Position numbers and translations under genes: made by a program. A stretch of DNA of 64,000 bases from Micromonospora sp. WMMD1082 (lineage in GTDB: Bacteria; Actinomycetota; Actinomycetes; Mycobacteriales; Micromonosporaceae): contig NZ_JARUBM010000002.1 of assembly GCF_029626175.1 (NCBI RefSeq), positions 2,869,001 to 2,933,000 of the forward strand, written 5' to 3'. Below, piece after piece: positions 51,496 to 58,846 of this stretch (positions are counted from its first letter, which is position 1; each line of letters begins with the position of its first letter). The notes beneath the pieces were generated by a model. It did no database searches. It saw only the letters and a program-made list of their open reading frames with translations, and was not told the origin of the DNA.

Positions 51496-52710
51496 TCAGC
51501 GGATCTGCATCCCCGAGATCGCTCGGGAGATGACCAGGCGCTGGATCTCCGAGGTGCCCTCGAAGATGGTGTAGATCTTGGCGTCCCGGTACCAGCGTTC
51601 GACCGGGTGGTCGCGCAGGAAACCGGCCCCGCCGAGCAGCTGGACCGCCCGGTCGGTGACCGAGACGGCCACCTCGCCGGCCTTCAGCTTGGACATCGAG
51701 CCCTCGCCGGCGGTGAACGGCCGGTTGTTGCGGCCCATCCAGGAGGCCCGCCAGACCAGCAGCCGGGCCGCGTCGATCTCCATCTTCATGTCGGCCAGCG
51801 CGAAGGCGACCGCCTGGTTGGTGATGATCGGACGGCCGAACTGGACGCGTTCCTTCGCGTACTCCAGGGCGTACTCGTAGGCGGCCCGGGCCACGCCGAG
51901 CGCCTGCGCGCCGACGGTGGGCCGGGACAGCTCGAACGTCCGCATCGCCGCCTGGCCGGAGGCGCGCTGCCCGGTGCGGGCGCGGGCCAGGCGCTCGTCC
52001 AGCGCCTCCTTGCCGCCGAGCAGGCACCGGCCCGGCACCCGGACGTCGTCGAGGAAGACGTCGGCCGTGTGCGACGCCCGCAGGCCGAGCTTGCGCAGCT
52101 TGCGGGTGGCGCTGAGCCCGGCCGTGCCCGGCGGTACGACGAACGCGGCCTGCCCCCGCGAGCCCAGCTCGGGCTCCACCGAGGCGGTCACCACGTGCAC
52201 CCCGGCGATCCCGCCGTTGGTGGCGTACGCCTTCTGCCCGCGCAGCACCCACTCGTCGGTGGCCCCGTCGTAGGTGGCCCGGGTGCGTATCGCGCCGACG
52301 TCGGAACCGGCCTCCGGCTCGGTGGAGCAGAAGGCGGCGACGGTGGGGGAGTCGACGTCGCCGAAGCACTGCGGCACCCACTCGACGAGCTGGTCGGGGG
52401 TGCCTGTGCCGTAGATGGCGGCGACCGCGAGCGAGGTGCCGAAGATGCTCAGCCCGATGCCGGCGTCACCCCAGAACAGCTCCTCGCTGGCGATCGGCAG
52501 CGACAGGCCGGTGGGGTCGGCCCAGCAGGTGGCGAGGAACTCGAAGCCGTACAGGCCGACCTTCGCCGCCTCCTGGATGACCGGCCACGGGGTTTCCTCG
52601 CGGGCGTCCCATTCGGCTGCGGCCGGGCGCACGACCTCGCTGGCGAAGCCGTGCACCCAGTCGCGCAGATCCCGCTGTTCCTCGTTCAGGTCGAGCGAGA
52701 ACTCCACCAT
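51496..52710 (-). CDS. acyl-CoA dehydrogenase
   Basis: 404 aa, full length. The N-domain starts MVEFSLDLNEEQRDLRDWVHGFASEVVRP. FAD-contact signatures are CSTEPEAGSDVGAIRTRA and a glycine-rich GLRASHTADVFLDDVRVP region. The catalytic Glu of the medium-chain type lies in YTIFEGTSEIQR near the end. It forms the 2,3-double bond of acyl-CoA in beta-oxidation, passing electrons to ETF. It starts one base after the SCP2 stop, so the two are translated together, and ends 110 bases before the acyl-CoA ligase. Confidence 0.95.
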   Translation of the reverse strand: MVEFSLDLNEEQRDLRDWVHGFASEVVRPAAAEWDAREETPWPVIQEAAKVGLYGFEFLATCWADPTGLSLPIASEELFWGDAGIGLSIFGTSLAVAAIYGTGTPDQLVEWVPQCFGDVDSPTVAAFCSTEPEAGSDVGAIRTRATYDGATDEWVLRGQKAYATNGGIAGVHVVTASVEPELGSRGQAAFVVPPGTAGLSATRKLRKLGLRASHTADVFLDDVRVPGRCLLGGKEALDERLARARTGQRASGQAAMRTFELSRPTVGAQALGVARAAYEYALEYAKERVQFGRPIITNQAVAFALADMKMEIDAARLLVWRASWMGRNNRPFTAGEGSMSKLKAGEVAVSVTDRAVQLLGGAGFLRDHPVERWYRDAKIYTIFEGTSEIQRLVISRAISGMQIR

Positions 52711-52711
52711 C

Positions 52712-53164
52712 TCAGGCCTTGGGGATGTCGAAGAGGTTCGCGATGTTGGCGGCCAGACCCAGGTCGCCCTTTGCCTTGAGCTTGCCGGTCATGAACATCA
52801 TGACCGGGTTGGCGCCGCCGGAGACGACCTTCAGGAAGTCGACCGGGCCCAGGGTCAGGCTCAGCCGAGGGTCGTGCTGCGCGGTCTCGTTGACCGTGCA
52901 GGTGCCGTCGGCGATGACCACCTCGTAGGTGTCGGTGCCGCCGTCGGGGGCGCCGGTGATGTTCCAGTGGATGACCGCGTTGGTCGAGCCGGCCCGGTCG
53001 GCGCGGAACAGCTGCGGCATCCGCCCGAAGACCTCGCCGAGAATCTTGCCGCGCAGGTCGCCCGACATCACCTCGGCGAGCTTGCTCTCCGGGGTGTTCT
53101 TGACGAGCTGGGCGAAATCCTTCGGGCCGACGTTGGCGAAGGAGGCCGGGTCGAAGTCAGTCAT
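52712..53164 (-). CDS. SCP2 sterol-binding domain protein
   Basis: 150 aa from ATG 53164 (MTDFDPASFANVGPKDFAQLVKN). The C-terminal ~100 residues match the SCP2 fold: VIHWNITGAPDGGTDTYEVVIADGTCTV, RLSLTLGPVDFLKVVSGGANPVMMFMTGKLKAKGDLGLAANIANLF. SCP2 domains bind hydrophobic ligands such as fatty acyl-CoA or sterols and often accompany beta-oxidation enzymes. The start follows GAGAGG. First gene of the minus-strand lipid operon, and divergent from the TetR gene. Confidence 0.93.
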   Translation of the reverse strand: MTDFDPASFANVGPKDFAQLVKNTPESKLAEVMSGDLRGKILGEVFGRMPQLFRADRAGSTNAVIHWNITGAPDGGTDTYEVVIADGTCTVNETAQHDPRLSLTLGPVDFLKVVSGGANPVMMFMTGKLKAKGDLGLAANIANLFDIPKA

Positions 53165-53185
53165 GGAAAGCACCTCTCGGACAAT

Positions 53186-53217
53186 GGTTACTCTGGCGTA
53201 ACCTTACGCATGAGTAG
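53186..53217. promoter_or_regulatory. tandem TetR-type operator candidates
   Basis: GGTTAC-N6-GTAACC is a perfect 6-bp inverted repeat at 53186-53203, containing TTACTCTGGCGTAA at 53188-53201. A second copy of the pattern, TTACGCATGAGTAG, lies at 53204-53217. Both fit TTACNCNNNNGTAR. They fill the spacer between the divergent SCP2 and TetR genes. The same motif occurs at 61438-61451. Confidence 0.65.
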
Positions 53218-53230
53218 GTATGCTCGCAAG

Positions 53231-53869
53231 GTGTCCACAGGTCCCGCCTTCAAGCGCCTTCCCCGGGCCGTACGCGAGCAGCAGATGCTCGACTCCGCGG
53301 TGCGGGTCTTCTCCCGGCGCGGCTACCACGGCGCCAGCATGGACGAGATCGCCGAGGAGGCCGGCATCTCCAAGCCCATGGTGTACGCGTACCTGGGGCA
53401 CAAGGAGGAACTCTTCGTCGCCTGCCTGCACCGCGAGGGCACCCGGATGATGGAGGCCATCGCCGGGGCGGCCGTCCCCGACCTGCCGGCCGACGAGCGG
53501 CTCTGGCGCGGGTTGCGGGCGTTCTTCGGCTTCGTCGGCGCACACCGGGACGGCTGGGCGGTGCTCTACCGGCAGGCCCGGGCCGAGCAGCCGTTCGCGC
53601 GGGAGCTGGCGGTGATGCGGGCGCGGCTGGTGGAGGTGGTCGCCGGCATGCTCGACCACGCGTTGCGCGCGCAGGGGCGCGAGGTGGCCGAGACCGAGCT
53701 GGAAGTCGTCGCGTACGCCCTGGTCGGCGCGAGCGAGTCCCTCGCGGACTGGCTGGCCGACCGGCCGGAGGCCGACCCGGAGAAGACCGCCACCCGGATG
53801 ATGAACGCCGCCTGGCTCGGCGCCGGTCAACTGCTGCACGGCGCCACCTGGCGCCCACCGTCGGAATAA
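53231..53869 (+). CDS. TetR-family regulator, probably of the adjacent lipid operon
   Basis: 212 aa from GTG 53231. The DNA-binding domain is MLDSAVRVFSRRGYHGASMDEIAEEAGISKPMVYAYLGHKEELFVACLHREG (about residues 18-70), a classic TetR helix-turn-helix. The C-terminal ligand domain is helical and includes FFGFVGAHRDGWAVLYRQARAEQPFARELAVMRARLVEVVAGML. An ATG at 53210 is in frame but would put the start inside the second operator motif, so GTG is preferred. Divergent from SCP2-acyl-CoA dehydrogenase. The ligand is likely an acyl-CoA or lipid (inference from context). Confidence 0.9.
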   Translation: MSTGPAFKRLPRAVREQQMLDSAVRVFSRRGYHGASMDEIAEEAGISKPMVYAYLGHKEELFVACLHREGTRMMEAIAGAAVPDLPADERLWRGLRAFFGFVGAHRDGWAVLYRQARAEQPFARELAVMRARLVEVVAGMLDHALRAQGREVAETELEVVAYALVGASESLADWLADRPEADPEKTATRMMNAAWLGAGQLLHGATWRPPSE

Positions 53870-53902
53870 GCCGTCGGAGTCAGGACGGGCCCTTCCTGAC
53901 AG

Positions 53903-54517
53903 TTACGACCGTCGGGCACGATGGCGGGCGCGGTGGCGCAGCCGGCGGACCAGCTCGACCAGCACGGTCACGGCGACCGACAGACCGATCCCGGCCAGGA
54001 TGCCGCGCAGCGGTTCACGCTCGAAGGCCAGACCGCCGACGACGCCGAGCAGCACGCAGTACAGCGCCCAGGAGACCGCGCCGATCAGGTCGAAGAGCAG
54101 GAACGACCGTCGCGGGTAGCGGAGCGCGCCCATGGTCAGGGTGACCGCCGTGCGACCTCCGGGGATGAAGCGGGACGCGGTCAGGATGATGCCGCCGCGA
54201 CGGTCCACCGCCCGCCGCGCCCACTCCGAGCTGGCCCGTCGTCGGCTGTCCATCGGCGAGTGGTCCAGCCGTCGTGATCCGCCGCCGCGCCCGGCCGCGT
54301 ACGAGAGGTGATCACCGACGAGCGCGCCGAGGGTGGCCGCCATGATCACTAGCAGCAGGTTCGGCTCGCCGCCGGTGGCCAGGACGGTGACCGTGATGAT
54401 CGCCGCCTCGGCCGGTACCAGGGGGAAGAACACGTCGACCGCGGTGAGCCCGAACAGCAGCAGGTACACCCACGGCGAGGTGAGCGTCTGCCGGATCAGG
54501 TCGAGGGCGGCCTCCAT
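53903..54517 (-). CDS. DedA-family membrane protein (UptA-like polyprenyl-phosphate translocase)
   Basis: 204 aa with about five hydrophobic segments. The DedA/VTT signatures are present: AVDVFFPLVPAEAAIITVTVLA, HLSYAAGRGGG, and ASRFIPGGRTAVTLTMGAL. Re-entrant loops around the FP-x-x-P-x-E and R-F-x-P-x-x-R segments form the substrate path in this fold. Members return undecaprenyl phosphate or transport other lipids. The DUF368 protein at 22765-23700 belongs to the second such family. Convergent with the TetR gene at its 3' end. The loop carrying SRRRASSEWARRAVDRRGG is strongly basic. Confidence 0.88.
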   Translation of the reverse strand: MEAALDLIRQTLTSPWVYLLLFGLTAVDVFFPLVPAEAAIITVTVLATGGEPNLLLVIMAATLGALVGDHLSYAAGRGGGSRRLDHSPMDSRRRASSEWARRAVDRRGGIILTASRFIPGGRTAVTLTMGALRYPRRSFLLFDLIGAVSWALYCVLLGVVGGLAFEREPLRGILAGIGLSVAVTVLVELVRRLRHRARHRARRS

Positions 54518-54604
54518 GGACCCATGCTCACCGCCGGACGGGCGCCCCGTGGCGGGACAGACGAATCGCTGCTGATCAGGGGTAGAACGGCTGCACCCGG
54601 GCGA

Positions 54605-56071
54605 TCACGCCGACGGAAGGGCCCGACACGCCGCACGTCGCGACCGCCGCCCTCGGCCCCCGGGAGAGCGGGCGGCCGGCGGGGTGAGCAGGGCACCGCG
54701 CGCGGTCTTGTCCTGCGCCGTCGGGCCGTGCGAGGTGAGCACGACGGGTGCGCCCAGCGCCTGCTCCACCGCCATGGACCAGTCGGCCGGCGGGGCGTCG
54801 TCGTACACCGGGCGGGCCCGCAGCAGCCGGGCGGTGAGCGCCGCCTGCCGGTCGAGGTCGCCGGGCGGGCCCGGGGCCAGCCGGTCCAGGTCGGCGTAGC
54901 GGCGGCAGATCCGCAGGCCGAGGCCGCGACCGGCATGGTCCAGGTGGGTCAGCGCCAGGCCGTCGACCCCACCGGCGACCGCCAGGGCGTACGCGTGGGC
55001 GACCGCGTCGAAGTGGCCGAACCGGAAGCGGCCCTGCCACGGGTTCGTCGGGTTGTGCGGATCGGCCAGCGGCAGCGCCGCGTCCTCGGTGACGAGGGGC
55101 CCCGGCCCGTGCCGGGTGGTGACCGTCCGCAGCACCCCGATCCGGGTCGCCGAACCGGCCATCCCGGCCTCGGCCAGCAGTGCCTCGGCGTTGGTGAAGG
55201 TGGTGGTGCTCCACGTCGTGTACGGGTGGAAGCCGTGCCACTCGTCCAGCAGCACGCCCTGCGCCCCCTCGAACACGCACAGCCCGGCCCGCAGCTCCCC
55301 GGCCAGCCAGGACCGGTCGACGATCGCCACCCGCCGCGCGAAGGCGCGGTACGCGGGCAGGCAGTCGGCGACCGGGGGAGCGTCCAGCGGCCCGAGTTCG
55401 GCGTGCAGCCGGTCGCGCAGCATGGTCAGCCGGCGGCGCAGCCGCTCCGGGCGGTGGCAGTCCGCCACCCGTGGTGCCTGGTCGGGGTGGGCGAGGCCGT
55501 ACGCGACGGCCTCGCCCACCCCCAGCCCGCAGGAGCCGTGCCGGTCGACTCCCCGGGCCAGTTCCCGCGCCCGGTTCGCGGCCCGGTGGTACGGGGTGGC
55601 CAGCAGCGCGTCCCCGTCCACGGTCAGCCGGTCGAGCGCGTCGGGCACGCGTACGGTGGCGAGGTGGTCGGCCTCGGCGACCAGTGCCAGCGGGTCCACC
55701 ACGACGTGCCGGGACAGGTGCGTCCGCACGCCGGGATGGAAGGTGCCGGCGCCGAACTGCGCGAACGTGTGGTGCCGGCCGTCGCGCAGCACGACGTTGT
55801 GTGCCGCCTGCGCGCCCCCGTTGAACCGCACCACCGTCCGCACCGGCCGGGTCGCGCAGAGCCAGTCCACGACGGTGCCCTTACCGGCGTCGCCGTACCC
55901 CAGGTCGACCACGATCGGGTGCGCTCCGCGCGGGCCCCTCGCCGCCGGCCCGCCGCCCGGCCCGACCCGCCGGCGCACCGCCCCGGCCACAACCGCACCC
56001 GCCACCGGCCCAGCCACGACCGCACCCGCCACCGGGCCGGCCGGGATCGCACCCGCCACCGTGCCGGTCAC
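54605..56071 (-). CDS. divergent adenylosuccinate-synthetase-like protein (PurA paralogue)
   Basis: 488 aa. The core (from residue ~51) follows PurA: GYGDAGKGT at 58-66 with the catalytic Asp (D61), VRFNGGAQAAH with the catalytic His (H91), FEGAQGVLLDEWHGFHPYTTWSTTT (GTP and product side), and TTRHGPGPLVTE. The canonical loop GTTTGRERR that binds aspartate and GTP is replaced by NPTNPWQGRFRFGHFDAV. The chemistry is therefore probably ligation of a non-standard amine donor, or a changed nucleotide. The first 50 residues are an odd Ala/Gly/Val/Pro extension with two copies of GPVAGAVVA (12-20, 21-29). GTG start, overlapping the vWA stop by 4 bases. Last gene of the four-gene operon. Confidence 0.82.
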   Translation of the reverse strand: MTGTVAGAIPAGPVAGAVVAGPVAGAVVAGAVRRRVGPGGGPAARGPRGAHPIVVDLGYGDAGKGTVVDWLCATRPVRTVVRFNGGAQAAHNVVLRDGRHHTFAQFGAGTFHPGVRTHLSRHVVVDPLALVAEADHLATVRVPDALDRLTVDGDALLATPYHRAANRARELARGVDRHGSCGLGVGEAVAYGLAHPDQAPRVADCHRPERLRRRLTMLRDRLHAELGPLDAPPVADCLPAYRAFARRVAIVDRSWLAGELRAGLCVFEGAQGVLLDEWHGFHPYTTWSTTTFTNAEALLAEAGMAGSATRIGVLRTVTTRHGPGPLVTEDAALPLADPHNPTNPWQGRFRFGHFDAVAHAYALAVAGGVDGLALTHLDHAGRGLGLRICRRYADLDRLAPGPPGDLDRQAALTARLLRARPVYDDAPPADWSMAVEQALGAPVVLTSHGPTAQDKTARGALLTPPAARSPGGRGRRSRRAACRALPSA

Positions 56072-57027
56072 AGCCGGATGACCCCGCCGCCGGTGCCCCG
56101 GATGGCTGGCAGCTCGGTCACCTCGGCCCGCCGGCCCCCGCCGAGACGGGCCAGCGCCTTCGACACGGTGCCGGTGGCCGCCGAGCCCGCCCGGTCCAGG
56201 TCCCGCAGGCCCTCGTCGAGGTCGATGGCCTGCTCGCCGAGGCCCACGGTGAGCGCGATGGTCTCGCAGACCGCGCCGAGGTCGTCCAGCTCCAGGACGT
56301 TCTGGCCGAGCAGGTCACGCCAGAAGTCGAGCACCCGGCGGTTGCCCGAGTAGTGGCTGCCGGCGGGGATCAGGTGGTACGTGTCCCAGCGGCGGGTGAC
56401 CTCGTCGACGATCTGCCGCAGCGGCACGTCCTCGCGCAGGTCGCCCTCGATCAGCCGGGCCACCTCGGTGGCCTTCACCTTCGGGTAGGCCAGCTCGTCG
56501 CCGATGACGAACAGGTAGCCGCGCCGGCCGCGCTTCTCCCAGTGGTCGGTGACCGTGTGTCGGGCCATGAAGTACAGCGCCAGCTCGTAGGACTCCCGCA
56601 GCTGACCGCCACCGCCGCCCTCCAGCACGATCCGGCCGAGGTCGTCGTCCATCCGGTTGTCGGACTCGAACTGACCGATCTGCAGCGGCACCCGGTCGCA
56701 GGTGGCGTCGCCGATCGCCCCGAACATGATCTGCGGGTCCCGGGCGTACCCCTGGCGCAGCAGCAGGCCCAGCAGGTGCGGCAGCTTGGCCTGGAGGATG
56801 CGGGGCACGTACCCCATCGAGCCGGTCACGTCGAAGAGCACGGCGACGGGGGTCGACCGCGGGTGCTCGGCGCAGTCGCGGCTCTCCCGCACCGCGCCGC
56901 GAGGGTCCAGTGCCGGATGGACCACCCGCGCCCCGCTGTCGCTGTAGGAGAAGGCGCTGGCGCCGGTGGCCCGGCGGTACCGGTCGGCGGCGTCGTACAC
57001 GTCGGTGGACCACATTCCGCTGCCCAT
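56068..57027 (-). CDS. vWA-domain protein
   Basis: 319 aa from ATG 57027 with GGAGG upstream. The vWA domain occupies about residues 60-250. The metal-ion site is DVTGSMG at 66-72 (D-x-T-x-S, a MIDAS variant), with GDE and YELALYFMARHTVTDHWEKRG further on. The domain should bind a divalent metal and another protein. A helical C-terminal part (about residues 250-319) follows. No signal peptide, so cytoplasmic. It overlaps the PurA-like gene downstream, and the J-domain/kinase gene is 10 bases upstream. vWA proteins often serve as adaptors in multi-protein NTPase systems. Exact role unknown. Confidence 0.88.
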   Translation of the reverse strand: MGSGMWSTDVYDAADRYRRATGASAFSYSDSGARVVHPALDPRGAVRESRDCAEHPRSTPVAVLFDVTGSMGYVPRILQAKLPHLLGLLLRQGYARDPQIMFGAIGDATCDRVPLQIGQFESDNRMDDDLGRIVLEGGGGGQLRESYELALYFMARHTVTDHWEKRGRRGYLFVIGDELAYPKVKATEVARLIEGDLREDVPLRQIVDEVTRRWDTYHLIPAGSHYSGNRRVLDFWRDLLGQNVLELDDLGAVCETIALTVGLGEQAIDLDEGLRDLDRAGSAATGTVSKALARLGGGRRAEVTELPAIRGTGGGVIRL

Positions 57028-57037
57028 GGCAGCCTCC

Positions 57038-58012
57038 TTAGCGGTTGAGGGTGAAGGGTCGGAAGGTGCGCGGCCCGTAGAGCCGGTGCAGCAGGTCGTC
57101 GAGTTCGCGCAGCAGCCGCCAGGCGTCGTCGGGACGGGCACGCAGCAGCCGTTGCCGGCAGCCACGGGCGAAGGCGAGCAGCTCGCGCGGCGCCCGGCGG
57201 CCCATCAGCCAGACCATGCAACGGGTGGCCAGCGCGATGTCGGTGCCGGGCCCGCACGGGCGACCCTCGGTGACCTCGGCCGGGTACCAGTCCTCGTAGC
57301 CGGGCATCAGCGCCGCAACGGTGCCGCCCGGCTCGGTCGAGAAGCACCAGTCGACCAGCACCACACCGTGCTCGTCCGGTTCGATCAGGACGTGCGGCGG
57401 CAGCACCGCGCCGTGCACCACGCCCGCCCGGTGGGCGAGGCCGAGCGCGACCAGCAGCCGCCGCCACATCCAGGCCACGTCGCGGGCGTCCAGCCCGCCC
57501 GGGTGGGCGCGCCCCACCTCGACCAGGCTGTGCAGACCGGGCGCGGTGGCGAGCACGGTGACCTGGCGTTGCGCCCCGGTGGCGGCGTCCCGGTGGGCGA
57601 AGCTGTCGACCAGCCGGGGCACGTACGGCAGCCAGCGCGGGTCACCCCGCTCGGCGAGCGTGCGCAGGGCGCGCTGCTCGCGGACCATGAGGTCGTTGTC
57701 GGCCGCGTTGCGGGGCAGCTTGAGCAGCCGGTCGGCGCCGACGTCGTACAGGTCGGCGAGGTCTCCGGAGTACGCGGGCCGGCCGCACCGGTAGCCGCGC
57801 AGCACGGTCACCCGGCGGGCCCGCCAGCGGGCGGTGACCCGGTGCAGGGCGTTGACGGCGGCGGCGCGGACCCCCGGGCCGGCCCAGCCGAGCCGATCGG
57901 GGTGCAGCGCGCCGACGAGTTCCCGGTAGCGCCGCTCCGGCGCGTCGGCGCCGAACAGCTCGTCGTCGTCGCGGGCGGCGGCGACCATGCGGATCGCCTC
58001 GTCGGTCGTCAT
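57038..58012 (-). CDS. J-domain / kinase-fold fusion (probable pseudokinase)
   Basis: 324 aa. Residues ~23-62 (ERRYRELVGALHPDRLGWAGPGVRAAAVNALHRV) look like a DnaJ domain: helix II, then HPD at 37-39, then helix III. Residues ~80-260 form a kinase-like fold. K98 is in DRLLKLPR and E112 in LMVREQRA. HGAVLPPHVLI (200-210) replaces HRDxKxxN, so the catalytic Asp is missing, and DWC (221-223) stands for DFG. The combination suggests nucleotide binding with little or no phosphotransfer, and recruitment of Hsp70. It overlaps the Nudix gene by 4 bases (ATGA). I know no characterised member. Read from the sequence; a structure prediction would be decisive. Confidence 0.72.
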   Translation of the reverse strand: MTTDEAIRMVAAARDDDELFGADAPERRYRELVGALHPDRLGWAGPGVRAAAVNALHRVTARWRARRVTVLRGYRCGRPAYSGDLADLYDVGADRLLKLPRNAADNDLMVREQRALRTLAERGDPRWLPYVPRLVDSFAHRDAATGAQRQVTVLATAPGLHSLVEVGRAHPGGLDARDVAWMWRRLLVALGLAHRAGVVHGAVLPPHVLIEPDEHGVVLVDWCFSTEPGGTVAALMPGYEDWYPAEVTEGRPCGPGTDIALATRCMVWLMGRRAPRELLAFARGCRQRLLRARPDDAWRLLRELDDLLHRLYGPRTFRPFTLNR

Positions 58013-58761
58013 CGCACCGTCTCCTCGCGGGCCGGGCGCAGCAGCGCCGGGTGCAGGAGTCGGGCGTCACCGGCCCGGTAGAGCCGCGCGCGCGGGCCGC
58101 CCCGGGTGCCACCGCGCTCGGTGCTGGCGCCGGTGCTCTCCACGAAGCCCGGCACGGAGAGCACCTTGCGGTGGAAGTTGCCGGCGTGCAGCTGGTGCCC
58201 CCAGACCGTCTCGTAGACGGCCCGCAGCTCGCCGATGGTGAACTCGGGCGCGAGGAAGCGGGTGGCCAGCGGGGTGTACTCCAGCTTGGAGCGGGCCCGC
58301 TCCAGCCCGTCGGCGACGATGTGGCCGTGGTCGAAGGCGAGCTGCCGGTTGGCCAGCTCGGCGACCGGCACCCAGGCCGCCTCGTCGGCGTCGGTGCCGG
58401 CCGTGGCGTCCGGCAGGTCGGGGGCGAAGGCGAGGTGCGCGACGGAGACGATCCGCATCCGTGGGTCGCGGTCGGGCGCGCCGAAGGAGGCCAGTTGCTC
58501 GACGTGGACGCGGCGCAGCCGCTCGCCGGCGAGGCCGGTCTCCTCGGCCAGCTCCCGCCGGGCGGCGACGGTCAGGTCCTCGTCGGGCCGGACGAAGCCG
58601 CCGGGCAACGCCCAGTGGCCCGCGTACGGCTGCTCGCCGCGGCGGATCAGCAGCAGGTGCAGCGCGCCGTCGCGGATGGTCAGGGCGACGACGTCGACGG
58701 TCACCGCCACGGCCGGGTAGGCGCGCGGGTCGTAGGCGGCGAGGAAATCCTGCTCGTTCAC
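58009..58761 (-). CDS. Nudix hydrolase with C-terminal winged helix (NrtR-like regulator)
   Basis: 250 aa. A complete Nudix box (Gx5Ex7REUxEExGU) lies at residues 55-77: GFVRPDEDLTVAARRELAEETGL. The N-terminus AVTVDVVALTIRDGALHLLLIRRGEQPYAGHWALPGG is that of ADP-ribose-type Nudix proteins. The last ~90 residues (FTIGELRAVYETVWGHQLHAGNFHRKVLSV) have the winged-helix pattern of NrtR and related Nudix-HTH regulators. Such proteins either hydrolyse or only sense ADP-ribose-like nucleotides and repress their own operon. Start GTG 58761. First gene of the operon, with repeated half-sites at 58780-58802. Confidence 0.9.
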   Translation of the reverse strand: MNEQDFLAAYDPRAYPAVAVTVDVVALTIRDGALHLLLIRRGEQPYAGHWALPGGFVRPDEDLTVAARRELAEETGLAGERLRRVHVEQLASFGAPDRDPRMRIVSVAHLAFAPDLPDATAGTDADEAAWVPVAELANRQLAFDHGHIVADGLERARSKLEYTPLATRFLAPEFTIGELRAVYETVWGHQLHAGNFHRKVLSVPGFVESTGASTERGGTRGGPRARLYRAGDARLLHPALLRPAREETVR

Positions 58762-58779
58762 GCTCGATCAACCTCACTT

Positions 58780-58802
58780 AGAGAACATCTCTATATGAGA
58801 AC
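58780..58802. promoter_or_regulatory. repeated GAGAAC/TCTC half-sites at the Nudix operon promoter
   Basis: GAGAAC occurs at 58781-58786 and 58797-58802. Between them TCTC completes two overlapping inverted repeats: AGAGA-ACA-TCTCT (58780-58792) and TCTC-TATAT-GAGA (58788-58800). They sit 19-41 bases before the Nudix start and overlap a TATA-rich -10-like segment, as expected of an autorepressor site. Confidence 0.65.
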
Positions 58803-58846
58803 AACCTAGCGGCAAAGCGAGGGCCGGGCAAGTACCCGGCCCTCGA

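Noticed and set aside
53210..53230. ATG 53210 as the TetR start
   Set aside because: It lies within the second operator motif and lacks a ribosome site; GTG 53231 leaves a complete helix-turn-helix.
54605..56071. The PurA paralogue as a second housekeeping purA
   Set aside because: Its aspartate/GTP loop is replaced, and a canonical purA is present at 35212-36501.
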